Shown here piece by piece: positions 46,346 through 59,830 of a stretch of DNA of 64,000 nt. The notes below the pieces were generated by a model, which saw nothing but the letters and a program-made list of their open reading frames with translations, did not search any database and was not told where the DNA came from. Made by a program: the position numbers and the translations under genes. Origin of the DNA: Lumbricus terrestris (lineage: Eukaryota > Annelida > Clitellata > Crassiclitellata > Lumbricidae). The stretch spans positions 34,419,555 to 34,483,554 of the forward strand of contig OX457046.1 of assembly GCA_949752735.1 (NCBI GenBank). The letters are read 5' to 3'. Numbering within the stretch: the stretch's first letter is position 1; each line of letters starts with the position of its first letter.

Positions 46346-48253
46346 TAGGGTGGTCGTATCTGTAATGGCAAATTTTCAACTTCAGTTTCATTCTTTCTCC
46401 AACCCACCATTTGGTGCCACTTGGTAAAAGACTGATGTAGCCCAAAAATTATCCCGATTGAAAAATATTTAGGACTAGCACAACGTGTTTGAAGTTTTGC
46501 ATTTTACGAAATATCATCGTCTTTTTGAGTATAAGGATAATTTAGTCGCATTTTTGGACCTATGACTAATTTTAACAGAAAGACTACATTCGCTTACTCA
46601 AGTTCAACTGACAAGTATGCCTGACGTCTACAATGATGATAATGGTTTATTATATATTTTTATGAACAATTGACCATCGCAATAGTATTTGACGCGTGAG
46701 CCCCTGAGATCGATGACCATAAATCTATACTAGTTGGCCAACACATTGCTATGTTCTTTTTGATAGGCCTGATTTCTATCTACAGCAATCCTTTTTTAGA
46801 CTAGAAACTCTTTATTACATGCTTAACTTTAACACAAATTCTGATATAACAAGGACAAGGACCCCAATAGTTGTTGAACTAGAGGAAACACTGCTGATAT
46901 TTTCGTTTATTGTGGCAATCAGAGCAGAATGACAGCGCATCACAGATAAAATTTATCAAGAGCTGCTGTAAAACAAATTAATTAAAATAGATGTTGAAAT
47001 TATTGAAATCATAATTTTTATAGATCTATGAAATTACTTATTACCACATGGGAGTCAAAGAGCAGTTTTTAAACAACTTCTAAAGAGAGCATCGTAACTG
47101 AGTGTCTTATGAAACCTACTCACATTGTTGGCTATTTCATAAAGTGCTGTCAAGAGTGGACACACATTACACTGCCTTTATTAACTATTGTAAATTAATT
47201 ACCTAACTACCTACTACCTATTATAAATTAGTATGAAAGGCGATGGTGTCAAACACGTAAGCTAGGAGCAACTAAAAATCTCCACATCATGCTCAGCAAT
47301 GGATCCAGCTGAAATTACAGTGGCCACCAGGACATCTCAGACGACCAACCAATCCAAGAGAATAGGTATCGGTATAGCACCGTCAGGACAACACCCATTG
47401 CTACACTCTTGGTGGCAGATGAACACCTTCTTTGGGCAACATGCCAGAGATTTCACTTTGAGGGAAGTGTATTGTGAAAACTACACCATACCTCAAACCC
47501 GTGCAAAGACCAAATGCAATTTGATTGTGAGTTAGGGTAATAATGCCTCAGGTTGAAAACATATTAGCTTAAATCTGAGATAAAAATTCGCATCTAAAAT
47601 GGGTTGCTACTTTTCAATATTGCACCATTTCCTTATGCCCAGTAACCCCATGAACAATGACGGTAGAAAAAGAAATATCTTTGAGAAATCAGACCTCATT
47701 AAGAATATTGGTGATTTTGCAGAATAAATTAATTACGTAGGACACAGATGAAACCACAAAACTTGTATATTTATCTCTATTATATACCATTACTGCTACC
47801 TTACAGTCTAAAAAAATAAGCTATTATTATCAATCAAGACAACAAGGTAAAACAGGTAGTATTTGTAAAGACATAAGATATGATAGATGTTATCTGTGAT
47901 GCGGTGTGTTATACAGGTTTTCCTGCCTTTGAGGAATTTCTCCTGAAGTGGCGCTATATAAATGAATGATTATGATTACGATTACAGTATCATCATTATG
48001 TTTAAATATGGACCAACTACAAGTAGTGCAATTGATTCCTGGTTTGAAGATTCCAGGTTGATTACAACCATTTAGCTACTTTTGAGCATTAGAAGACTTG
48101 CTATTATAAGGGTAAACTTTGATGGCGTTGTGCTAGTCCTAAATATTAATATTTTCTCTTACAGCTTTTTGTGTGATGTTTCTGAGGAGAATGGCACCAA
48201 ATGGCGCCTTGGAGAACATTCAATTCCAACTTTCATTTTTAACGACCACCCTA
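46346..48253. mobile_element. 1.9-kb DNA transposon (hAT or P-like), non-coding
   Basis: Inverted termini TAGGGTGGTCG with an 8-bp duplication ATAGTCAT (46338-46345, 48254-48261). Subterminal inverted blocks CCATTTGGTGCCA occur near both ends (about 46410 and 48200). GGTGGTC termini plus 8-bp duplications also recall P-type elements. Only short open frames are seen; a SINE tail copy lies inside at about 47913. Confidence 0.82.
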
Positions 48254-48297
48254 ATAGTCATAATATACATACATGATATAAGACTGTATGCAGTCTT

Positions 48298-48690
48298 GGG
48301 TTATATTCTATAATGACTCGGTAGCAAGTAACTTTTTTATAAATTCGATGAAAAATATTTCCTGACGAAATTGAAGCGGGATTTTTCGTGTGAGGGTCGG
48401 TTAGGGCTCAGGTTAGGCGTCGTGAGGGTCGGTTAGGGTTAGTGCAGTCATTCTGAAGCTGGATTGATGAACAATAATTTTCAATGAAAAATGGCTGAAA
48501 AATATTTCCTGACGAAATAGAAGCAGGATTTATCGAACAAATTCTTGCCTAAAGAGAAGCTGGATCGATTAAAAGGATTCTCGGCAAACTAGAAGTTGGA
48601 TTCATTAAAGATAACAACGCTGCAACGTTAGTTCTTGGTGTCTACCGAGTCATTCTAGAACGTCTACCGAGTCATTATAGAATACAACCC
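48298..48690. mobile_element. MITE with 27-bp terminal inverted repeats
   Basis: The ends start GGGTT(A/G)TATTCTATAATG and continue into ACTCGGTAG, differing at one position in 27. The flanks repeat AGTCTT. The interior repeats TCCTGACGAAAT(T/A)GAAGC twice and GTCGTGAGGGTCGGTTAGG-like strings, which also occur near 34550. It begins 45 bp after the 46346-48253 element. Confidence 0.75.
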
Positions 48691-48695
48691 AGTCT

Positions 48696-49094
48696 TGTAA
48701 ACAAGACTATGTAGTGGACAAAGTGGTCAGTTGCTTCTCTGCTTACACAGTAGCATTTGTGATATCATATTTGTAACAGACATACATCATAAAAATAATG
48801 ATTTTTTCTTTAATGAAACGCTTGCAAACGCATAGCGCTGTACATGTACAAGTTACACAATAATCTTAATCAACTACACACAGCCTGCAATACACAGTGC
48901 TAATAGCAGCCTACAGAGCACGTCCACCCTACAGGGGCTCGAACTCGATTCCTCTCGCTCTCCAAGCCAGTGTGTTGTCCAGTGCACTACCGGGCCCTCC
49001 CCCCACATGATATGGCTGTATGTATTAAACAAGACTATGTAGCAGGCACAGTGACCAGTTGTTTCTCTGCTCACGCTATAGCATTCATGAAATG
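48696..49094. repeat. Dispersed direct duplication of about 70 bp
   Basis: AACAAGACTATGTAGTGGAC...TTCTCTGCTTACACAGTAGC near 48700-48762 matches AACAAGACTATGTAGCAGGC...TTCTCTGCTCACGCTATAGC near 49029-49086 at roughly 80%. The remainder is unmatched apart from the SINE head at 48925. Confidence 0.6.
48925..49003 (-). mobile_element. tRNA-like SINE head, second type
   Basis: On the minus strand, CCCGGTAGTGCACTGGACAAC (A-box region) is followed by CGAGTTCGAGCCCC (B box). A degenerate copy lies at about 2860-2935 (-). Related tRNA-like heads with TGGTTAGAGTGCTT or GTCGAGTGGTTA are at about 53662-53745 (+) and 40543-40615 (+). Confidence 0.55.
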
Positions 49095-51600
49095 TTTGAA
49101 TTTCAACACACAACGTGATAACTGCTGTGTTGTTGTTGAGCTTTTGGTCATTTCCTTCTAGCATGGATGATATTTGGTGTATTTGGATTCTGGTGCAATA
49201 GTTAAAATCAATAAAGTGGCATTGTGAAATGATGATCGTAGTACAACAGTGTCTTGGTGTTGGACGTTTGGTCGATCGTCATCATGCTCATCACTGTCCT
49301 CATAAGTTGTTTTATTTTCATTGTTATAAAGTTTGTTGAATTCATCATCAATAACGTGATACATAAATGTTAAAAATGATGGAAACGAAATTTAAAAAAA
49401 CGCAAAAAAAGTTATTTTATTAGAAAAATAAAAGCGGCAAAAATACAGAAACGGACAATAATCTGACTTTGTTGAATTTTAAACTTAAAAACTTTGTTTA
49501 TTCCATTTGATCTTAATCGGCAAATATAATGCTACTTCATTAGTAGGCCATAATTGATTATGAGTGACATTAATCTACATTCTAAAACAATTATTTTCTT
49601 CTTCTTAGAACTTTGGTTTCATTAGAAATACTTTAAAATTTAAATTGTAAATGTAAGTCCACATAACACCATGCTGATCAACATAAAGCAGATAAAATTT
49701 AATCAGAAGTAATTACTATTACATACATCTTCAAATTATAGGTCTATATTGTACCTAAAAGTGTCACTTATATAGACCTAGGAAGTTTGTAACAAAATAA
49801 CTCTTATAAATTTCATTTCTTGTAGGGACCTACTACATATATTTTTAAAATGATGCTAAACAATTAAATGATGACCTTAGTTAGCTGAATCCTTGAGAGT
49901 AGCCTACAGTAAAAACGTAAGGAATATCAGAAAAAATGATATTACTTAAGGAAAATAATAACAGACGGTATTAAATAAATGAATAATGTGACATAAAAAA
50001 TTTGTAAATGAGTAAAACGACACAACGTTTTTTGGAAAATGATAAAAAACGGAAAAAACGTTTTAAATAACTATGACCTGATCACACAATATTATTTATC
50101 AAGTTGTCGTGGAGTTAGTTCTTGTGTGGTACTGGTTTAATTACATTCAGGGGCATAGCTAGGAAACAATTTTATTAATTTTATTTTTCCGTGAAGGAGT
50201 GTCATTCGACATGGTCATATTTGTCTACATTTTTAATTTTTATAGCAGTAATGTAGTTATTTCGGGGTGGGGGGGAGGGTGTGAACCTGCCAAGCCCAGT
50301 AAATATGCCCATAACGTAGGGCATCATTAATTTGATATATTGATATTGTATTGATAGAAATTTTATAAAGATTTGATGATGCAAATCATCATTACATGAA
50401 TTCTGATCGAGGATGATCAATGTAATGTATGTCTTTGAAATTTTTGCAGTGCCACGTAAAAAAGGCCGCATCAGACAGATAAGCTTATTCACTGGCATTG
50501 ATTCAAAACAAGACTTAATTACGGTACCTGTTTTAAAGTGCAATATTATTATTTGACTTCAAAAGACAAAATTTCGTAGTGAGTTTCTTGTGTACTCTTT
50601 TGCAGCAGTCTGAATAGAAGGTTTGGAATTTAATATGAAATATTGCATATATTTTTTAAGGTGACTTTCAGCGTTAACTATTCTTTCTGTGGATTCTAAT
50701 CGCACACAGATCTTGCATTGATTGATTAATCTGGGTCACGCTACACGGTTCTCCGGTCCTCCGAGTAACTCCTCACATGTAATACCACCGTCAGAGCTTT
50801 GTTATTGTCTTTCTTGTTATGTCCACCCTGTCCCCTGAGTGGCCTCCAAGCATGTGATATTATCTGGAGTTTGCTGTCGCTTGAGCCGGGCTTATTGTTC
50901 CCTGTGTGGCATCAGGTGCAGTTCGAGTCTTCTAAATCAGTGCATTGTCTTGATTGGTCCTTGGAGACCCTCGCAAGATTTACTCTGATCTCGTCTCGAG
51001 GAGATGCATGCGGATTCTCGTTGTTACGGATTGAAAACAAAACCGTGCAGAAAAATGTGGTTCGAGCTGTTCCAGGAATCTGCTGCTGCTGTTGCTTCCA
51101 GGTTGATTTTAATACAGTCTGCGGCTCTGCGCTTCCAGACCTGGAGGCTGAATAAATTGCTTCACTGGTGGTGGATTTTATTTAATTCGTTTACTTGGTT
51201 TCACCGCTGACCTCCGACGTCTAACAAAGACTTTTTGTTGATTAAAATTATTATTACAGATCTGTTAAGACTTCTCTTTCGAAATTAGATGATGACAATA
51301 TAGTGATTTCTTCTTTAGGGTTGATTCCTGCAAGGGTATAAGTGGCCTACTAAGGTATGAATAGAAGTGAGATAGGGGGCGATCCTGCTATAGTGGAACG
51401 ATATCGTTCCTTTTGGTTTACTCTGCGACACCCACGAGCTATTGCATCAAATGTACAATGGTACGTGTATTCATATTTTGGTGATCAATAAAGCTTGTGA
51501 ATTGAATTGAAGGGCTACAAACAAGATGCATTTGTTTAGATCTGTTAGACAATTGAAATCGTAGGTGCGGTGATTTTCTAAAAAGGCACTATGCTGCAGG
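49095..51600. other. AT-rich stretch, nothing recognised except a hAT end
   Basis: Apart from the truncated hAT end at 50148, I see only AT-rich unique sequence and a GC-neutral segment at 50.75-51.2 kb. The open frames of the latter (Cys-run CCCCC) have no domain or splice context that I trust. Confidence 0.45.
50148..50290. mobile_element. 5' end of a hAT-type element, truncated
   Basis: CAGGGGCATAGCTAGGAA is a typical hAT left terminus (compare CAGTGGCGTAGCCAG at 45579), and a G-run follows at about 50265. No matching right end was found. Confidence 0.45.
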
Positions 51601-51702
51601 TATATATATATATATAAATGTGTGTGTGTGTGTGTGTGTGTGTGCAATACTGTGTATATTATATATATATATATATATAGTATAATATTATATATATATA
51701 TG
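51601..51702. repeat. (TA)n/(TG)n compound microsatellite
   Basis: TA and TG dinucleotide runs. Other TA-rich runs: 6475-6501, 14396-14432, 41336-41402, 56604-56668, 58521-58562 and 58688-58710. Confidence 0.9.
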
Positions 51703-51780
51703 TTGATTACATTGGTAAAAAGAATTAGTTAGAAATAGAATAATGAGCATTCGGTTTTGATGACGACAGTTGGTTCCAGG

Positions 51781-52564
51781 CATAGATTGAGTATTCGTGA
51801 CTTTTGGGTTTAATATTCGTAAATATTCGTGAATATTCAGATTTTTTAATATTCGTAAATATTCGTTAACGGATTAAAGTGAACCATCAAAACCGCAATG
51901 TTACCCAGTAAAGCAGTTTCAGTTTTGCATGTCTCCATGACATTCACTCTCATTCATGGCAAAGCTGAATTAAAATATGCGATGCGCTTAATATGCTGAG
52001 ATCGGGATAATTTTTTCTTACAATCTGGCACTATTATTTCCTGCATTGGCATTTATATTTACTCATCCTGCTACACTGATATAAAACTACTTTATCAATT
52101 TGCAGGTACTATCATAGGCACTGTTAGGCAGTTAAAGTTTATTTCTAATTTAGCTTACTATTGCTGCTACTTGCCAACTGACTCTGTCTCTTTTCAGTTG
52201 GGGAGGATGGTCAGAAGTCAGACAAAGTGACTAACATTAAGTATCGAATGTGATAGACCTATGAATGCTGCATGGTCACATTGGCGAGACCCAGCAGAGA
52301 CCTTGAAGTTTTTAACAATAACTCTATTAAAGTTATTGAAAATACTGATACAGGCCTATGCGTAGGCTAATTCAATTTTGTACAATTCATCCAGTGAAAG
52401 TTAAACATTTTCATAAATAAAATTAAAAAAATTAAGAATAAAGAATTTCCTGAAAGAACATAATATTTTACGAATATAATATTCGTTGGCAGTTTTAATA
52501 TTCGTTAATATTCGTGAATATTTGAAAATCTTTATATTCGTAATATGCGAATACTCAATCTATG
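51781..52564. mobile_element. 0.8-kb hAT-like element with TATTCG subterminal arrays
   Basis: Perfect 17-bp inverted ends CATAGATTGAGTATTCG and 8-bp duplication GTTCCAGG (51773-51780, 52565-52572). AATATTCGTAAATATTCGTG-type repeats cluster within about 120 bp of each end. Non-coding interior. Confidence 0.9.
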
Positions 52565-53428
52565 GTTCCAGGTTCATTACATCCTGCTGCACTAATTCCT
52601 AGTTTCTCATGGATCATAACAGCAATCAGTCTATTTCTGTTAAATCAGCCCAGGTATAGCATTCTTCTTTTTTAATTTCTTAATACACACCTGTTTAATT
52701 CCCTTGGACAGACCGTGCTACTCAACACTCCAAGAGTTTCTTGATAATAAACAAGGTTATTACATGGTAGTATTTAATAAATGTGTATTACCATAATAAC
52801 AATGATAAAAATCAAGTAAGGTTAAATAATAGGGCCTCATAATGCAAGTTATTGGCACCGTGGAGTGATGCTGGTGCTTAAAAAAATTATGCATAATAAT
52901 ATTACTAATAATAATGCTACTACTAATAATATTATTATTAATATAATAAAATAATAATAACTGAGAGAGACCAGCTACTTATTTCGAGAGGTTCTCATTC
53001 ACAATACAGCGCTTCAATGTCATGGAAAATCCACACCCGACATAGGCGATATGGATGAGGTGTAGCCTTCCAGACATTATTGTTTTTATAATTTCCAAGT
53101 CCCTGGGAAACGAAGTACCTCAGGACAAAACTAATAATAATAACAATAATGATAATAATAGCACCTCATTTCAGATCTTGGACACAGGCATAATAATAAT
53201 AATAATAATAAAAATAAGTAATAATAAGTGATTATACATTGTATGTACCTCAGGGGAAAAAACTAATGATAATAATTATAATGCTATGTAGCTGTAGCAG
53301 TTATATCATGAGTCTAAAAATTCCGGAAAGTAGATTATTGGAAGTGGGAGAGACACTGACTGGACCGGTGAGAAACAGTTGAACAGCTTCAGGTGGTCGG
53401 AGCCTATTCCGATCCCCCACCCACCGCC

Positions 53429-53442
53429 GTTGCCATAGCGAC
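53429..53442 (+). promoter_or_regulatory. RFX X-box-like motif
   Basis: GTTGCCATAGCGAC resembles the RFX X-box (GTTGCCATGGCAAC type), which marks ciliary gene promoters. Eight nt downstream, an ATG at 53451 opens a 14-codon stretch ending AG|GTATGC (53491/53492), a plausible minimal first exon. No following exon was found, so this is only a lead. Confidence 0.25.
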
Positions 53443-53757
53443 CTGTCAAGATGCCGTCAATTGCAACGACTTGTAATGGACACCATTACAGGTATGCTTT
53501 GATGGTTTAGTCGGCGGCCGAGAGGCATTGATTAGAAGAGTGCAGTGCTTGAATATCATGTATTGTCTTTTAGTGGCTGTCGCACCTGCTGGGTTTACGC
53601 AGGCTTCTTTCCTGTAGACCTAGATATGGTGCAGGAAGGATCGAGGTAGGGTGGGGGGGCATGGTATGGTATGGCCAATTGGTTAGAGTGCTTAACTGGT
53701 GTTAAATATTAAATGTGGAGGTTTAAGTCTGAACTCCACCACTGCTCGGACTCTGGC

Positions 53758-53923
53758 AGTGCCAGTCCCAAGCCTGGAGAAATGAGGAGGGCAACACTAT
53801 TATCATCCTTTATATCACATAGTGTCGTTAAACAGAAACATGCAGGCTGTATTGGAAACTCGGCCACTTTTGTACTTTGGTATAGTGCCAGTCCCAGGTC
53901 TGGAGAAAGAAGGAGGGCAACAC
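53758..53923. repeat. Imperfect direct repeat, 126-bp period
   Basis: GTGCCAGTCCCAAGCCTGGA...GGAGGGCAACACT at 53758-53797 recurs at 53884-53923 with few changes. A similar GCCAGTCCCAAGCTTGGATG lies at about 5018, and its inverse at about 40000, so it is part of a dispersed repeat. Confidence 0.6.
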
Positions 53924-56218
53924 TGATCGTAATTCTTGACATGACACAGTATAGTTGAACAGAAGCTAGCACAGGTTCGACAAGCCTCATTGTCTGAAAC
54001 GGTTACAATGTCGGGACCTTTTGTTCACAGTTGCTTTAAAAATGAATGCATGATGTTAAAATAATAATAATAAGATTTCAGTGCTTAAAGTGTAGAAAAA
54101 GAAGAGCCCGTATGATGCCCTTTCCTTTCCAGGCTGTGCTGATCTAATAAGTGGTAGGACAGTGTTCAACTGTTCAGATTTTAAAGCGAGTGCCCGGACG
54201 CCATCCATGACTGTCCAGGACTCCAGGCACACTTTAAATCCTGATGATAATAATAATTAGCAATATTAATTATATAGAGCTATTTATTGTATGATAAGAT
54301 AAGAGTATTCTTTATCCGCATTTTGGTGCCCAGACATGGCTATAATTAATTGAATTGGTAAAATTAATGTTATACTTGGACAGTTTGACTTTCATATATA
54401 GCACTCTTTTTACGTTTACAGCTTCGTAGCTGCTATTAAATCAATGGTGCGTGATCTGTGCTGGTGTAAATAATGCATGTATGTTCGTATGTATGCGCTG
54501 GTTATTAATGTATCTGAGCCACCTGCAGTCGGGAATACTGGTGTGCCGTTGCCCTTGATGTCTTTTGTGCATCAGACACAAGTGCCACTGAAACCTTTTT
54601 GTCTGATCCTGGCTCTAGAGCTGTAAATCAGGTCATCTCTTAAACAGGCGCTATACATATCTCTGACCGACGGGTCGATCGTTCTGGGAGCGTTTCTGAA
54701 AGGTTATTGCTTAGAGAGGCGGTGTATAAATACCCATATACAATACTGCAATTGCAGATTGCATAAATATGCAGTAAAAGCCAGAATAAATATCGGACTC
54801 TGGAGACAAATGATGAAATGTAGGGCGCTGCAGGGGAATAGATAAGAGTTAATGGGGAGAATACTGGGTTAAAGGGTCGGTGTGTAGTGATCTTGAGCAT
54901 TGAAGTCCCTTTGCACACAATATGCTCAGCATCTTAAATGTTTGGAAGAAGAGCATTATCAATTGCACAGTAACTGTTGTGTTCAATAATATTATTGTAT
55001 TGATAAAAATTATTTTAATATAAGCAGAAGACGCCTCTTGAAGTTTGTATCATTTGCATTCACTTCTGTCTGCCTTGATCTTTGTGTGTGGGTGTGTTTG
55101 TGTGTGCATGTGTGTGGGTGCATGTGTGTATGTGTGTGCACGCGTGTGGGTGTGTGTGCAATAAATAAATGTTGATATTGATTGATGTTATTGATATATG
55201 CAAGTTAAACAGTTGGAGCAGCTCGAACGAACAATAGTAGGGCATGCCGATACTTGCTCTAGCTGGATGGGAATGGCCCGGAGAAATGGTCAGGTTTGGG
55301 CACGTCCATATGTTACATAGGCAAAAATGCTGTATTTTCGCCCTCTATGCCTCCTGTTGCAACTCTTAAATTTTGCAGACCCCCCATGCGTACGCTTAAA
55401 TAAGCTTCTCTACCCCTTCTCTTACAAAGTGAATTAGCTAGAGTCATCTATTTGACATTTATTTTACCGTATACGCTACTATTTATTTCTGTTAAACATC
55501 TTATTTGCTAGATACAAATTTATGTAGGCTTACATTTTGTGGAAACGACCCCTCGCCGTACGCACCCGTTCGCAAATCGCCTGAATCCGGTGACTCCCTC
55601 CCTCCCTACCTCCTCCTTTCCTCCCTCCCTACTTCCCTCCCTCTCTGCGTAATATATGAACAACCCCTTTGTGACTGGAACGGTTACGACAACCGTTTTA
55701 GTCACAACAAGCTCGACATCCTCTCCGGACCATTATTATTGTACCCCCACACACATACAGATCAAGCGCGCCATCCTCCGGGCCATTATTATTGCAACAG
55801 CCCCCCTACACACAAGTACAGTTCAAGCTCCACATACTCTCCAGGCCATTCTCCAAACTTCTCCAAATCTCCGGACTTCTAAAGCGCCTCTCAAAAGCGA
55901 AGCGCTGGAGCACAAGCTTATTCACGATCAATTAGGGCAGCAGCAGTAGCAGTGAGATGAGTAATTGTTTCGGACTGACTGCTTGCAACTTGCAGGTGGC
56001 TTTTGAATGGCAGATGTGAGGCTATCTAACAATGTTAGATCGGAAGTGCTAGACAGCCGACACCCTCCCGCCCCCTCCCCGCACATCTGCTGAGCGTAGT
56101 CTTGTAAAACATCTCACGTCTTCTCTCTCCCCTTCCTCATGCCGCGCAATATGCTTGTTGATAATGTGATAAGGCCATCTGCTTTGCTGCTGTAGTCTTC
56201 TGCCTCTAAACCTACATG

Positions 56219-56560
<342 letters not shown>

Positions 56561-58351
56561 TCTCTGTCTCTCGGCATGTGTGCGTGCGTGTGAATAGTTT
56601 CAGTGATATATATATATATAATTATATATATATACCAATGGTATATATATATATATATATATATACAAATGGTATAAGATGAGAGAGAGTGGTTTTCGAT
56701 GGTTCTAAACGAGCAGGTGTTGGGCCCTTCACGGGCCATCTGCTTGCCCTGTTGTACAGTACCGGACGGCCGTCTGGTCTGTTCCTTGTCCAGTCAGCCT
56801 CCCATGACTGAAAGTCGTTGCCCTGCTTAGAGCCACTTAGCTTTCGGTCCACCCCTTCCGCCCCATCGGCAGTGTATTTGCCTAGTGGAGCGTGAAATAG
56901 AGCCGTGCTTGTCAAATTGAAGGCCAAATGGTGCCGCCGCCTGTCTTGGGGCGATTGCTTTCTGTCTACGCACACGTTGCACTCTTAATATCGTAAAACT
57001 TCGACCGGCTGATTTAATAAGACACCCCCATCCGTTCACGCCTAATGTTTAGAGTCCGTCTGGGCATCTTTCTTTATTTATTTATCTAGGCCTACTCACT
57101 GTAATTATAAATATTCCTTTAGCTGTCTCTGTACTTTCAAGGATTCCACTAATTCAGGTATCTTACTAGGCCTATACTTGACCGTTTTCTTCTAAGTGTA
57201 ATTTGTGTTATTTGCTTGCTGGTTAAAATTAAATTATTTAAACAAGGTTTTCAATTTTAAACTCTAGTACAAAATGTAACAAAGTATAATTTTTTTGTTT
57301 TCGATTTTTTTATATCTTTTTTCATTTCTCATACTTTTTAAAATAAAACGATGTTTTATTCCGTTTCTTTTTCCGTTTTTTTTAAACATCTATGATTCAC
57401 ATGCACACTGTTGAACTTGGTTATATAAACTATCAGCAGCAGTCATGTGATACTTTTCCCTTCCTTTGCTAAATCCGACACTAAAAAGTGAATAAATAGT
57501 GGAAATCATTCAGATGCTTAATGGCACCTTGCTTGGCTGCCAAAAACAGTCATCTTCGACTCCTGTAATAACATGTGATCATCCTTTCATACTACGATTA
57601 AATTATAATCATGCTGCAGTGTGCCAGTTTGAAATGAAACAGAGTCTGCACTTATGTTCTTTTTTTTAATCTGGTGCAATAAAAGAAATATTATTTAAAT
57701 ACTATATATCATTGTTGCTTCCATGTTATATTACTCCCGACATTGGCTTTGTATATTATAATCTGTATGAAGGGGGTCATGTCTTGATCTCGTAATCGTA
57801 ATCTCCGAATTTCTTCAGAGTGCCAATCGAAAGCCAAGCGCAGGGCAGCAGCTTATTCACAATCTCTATCTGTGCTATCATTGTATTAAATTATTATTAT
57901 TGTTATTATTATTGACTTTTTATATAGCGAACCTTCAAGGTGATCTTCTCAGAAGCACTCCCAAGTCCAACAACAGCTAAATAAGGCAGTTTTTAAGCAA
58001 GAAAGGAGCATAGGGGCTGTGACCTAGGCACAAGGCGTAGTGCTTCCAGGTTCTATAGGACCAGCCTATGAGAAAGAGCACATTAATTTAAACAATAAAT
58101 GTTACGATTGTAAGTAATATTCTGCTACAAGTCCCACGGTCTATTATTTACGAGAGTTTCAAGATTCTTTCGGTCTACCCCTCCCCCCCCCCCACCATGT
58201 GAAGAACGCACCATGTCCACATCGAAATCAACGCTCAATAACTATCTTTTAAACAATCGCATGACTGCCACTAATTGTTTTAACTCACACAGTATATAAC
58301 CTTTTATTTATATGCATTGGCTGTGCTTAGGAAGACACATGCAAATCGTAT

Positions 58352-58434
58352 TATTATATTTTATTATTATTAATTTATTATATTTTATTATTATTAATTT
58401 ATTATATTTTATTATTATTGTTGTTGTTGTTGTG
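58352..58434. repeat. (TTA)n-type repeat with (TTG)n
   Basis: TTATTATATTTTATTATTAA units repeated three times, ending in TTGTTGTTG. A pure (TAA)n tract is at 61134-61171. Confidence 0.85.
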
Positions 58435-59639
58435 AACAGGTGTTATCTTTATTAGGCGTCTGGCCTGAACAGGTGCTTGCTACACACGTCTATTTCTTGA
58501 ACAGGTGTTTGCCACCTGTGTAAATATATATATATATGTATATATATATGTATATATATATTATATGCTTAGCTGAACAGGTGTGCGCTGACGTGAGGCG
58601 CGAAAATTAAGCTGTGGAATGAATCTCATGTCTGTCCATTTGACAATTGAACTGTGTATATAATGGTCATACATATACATGTATATAATTATATATATAT
58701 ATATATATACGTATTATGTACATTTATATGTGTAGTCATTCGTATTGAAACGATTGGGCTGAAGTTCAGCATTGATTTCGTGGTTTAAAAAGAATCAATG
58801 GGCACATGCTAACAAAAATTGGCTTAATAATATTTGTGAGTAGAAGTATAGAGGAACAAAGTTTTTTTTATGTCACAGTGATTAAGAGCGGTGATAGTTA
58901 GCAGTATTGTTATTATTGTTGTTTTTTGTGTGTTGTTTCGTGACTATAATAATGTCGCTCCTTATTCTGTTGTCTTCTAAATTGTACATTTTGCTAATTA
59001 TTATTTGTTCTATATGACCTTTGTTTCTGTGCACTATAGCCGATCCTTTGCGTGTTAGGGCATTTGGACACTGGGGCATTAGAAGCTACCATTGTTGCCC
59101 TAGTTAACTAATTTTCAGCAATGCTTTGGAGATTGTTGTTATTACAATTCCACCTATCTATAGCTTCTTCTGTTATAAAGTAACCTATAACTAATGACAG
59201 GGTTGTTTCGGATCCTGGAAAGCCTGCAAGGTCATGGAATTGGAAGTCTTTTAAAATGTAAAGCATGGAAACCTTGAAAACCACACGTAGGCTACTTTCC
59301 AAAAAAGTCAAGGTAATTCATGGAATTTGAAGATAGCTATAGGTCATGGGTATATGGAAAATGGATTAAATGTTAATAGATAAATTTCTAATCATATTTT
59401 GATAAAGCATTAGTCTGCATTGATATATAAAGCAATAAAAAAGCTTTTTCGTCTCAAATAAGTCCTAAAAGTCACGGGGGCGGGGGAAGGTCATGTGAAG
59501 TCGTGGAGTTTTGTACTTTTATTAATCCCGTGCCATGGCAGCCATAGAGTTATATCCTACATGTCTCCTGCAGCTACATATTAGGCCTACCCAATTAGTG
59601 AAATTCATTTCGTCGAAAACTGTTACAGCCATACCGCAG

Positions 59640-59830
59640 TAATTTCGGAAATAGCCGACGGCCGCGGGAGCGCATTAGAGTGATTAGATCTGCAGCTTCA
59701 GTGCGGCTCTCGTCGTCGTCCGCGCTTTCTCGTTATTTGGACACCATTCTTTTTGTTGCCGTGCGGCGTATATTTACTCTCGATCGCGTAGTCACGTTGG
59801 CTTAACGAATGGACGGTGGGTCGCCCTGTG
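59640..59830. promoter_or_regulatory. GC/CpG-richer patch, possible promoter
   Basis: CpG dinucleotides are unusually frequent here (GACGGCCGCGGGAGCGC, CTCGTCGTCGTCCGCG) compared with the AT-rich surroundings. No coding exon was identified. It may be the 5' region of a gene transcribed to the right. Confidence 0.25.

Noticed and set aside
50799..51155. 118-codon plus-strand frame
   Set aside because: The composition (Cys run, mixed hydrophobic) shows no family signature; the reading frame overlaps another equal candidate.
53662..53745. Functional tRNA
   Set aside because: Only A-box-like and weak B-box-like strings are present; it resembles a SINE head.
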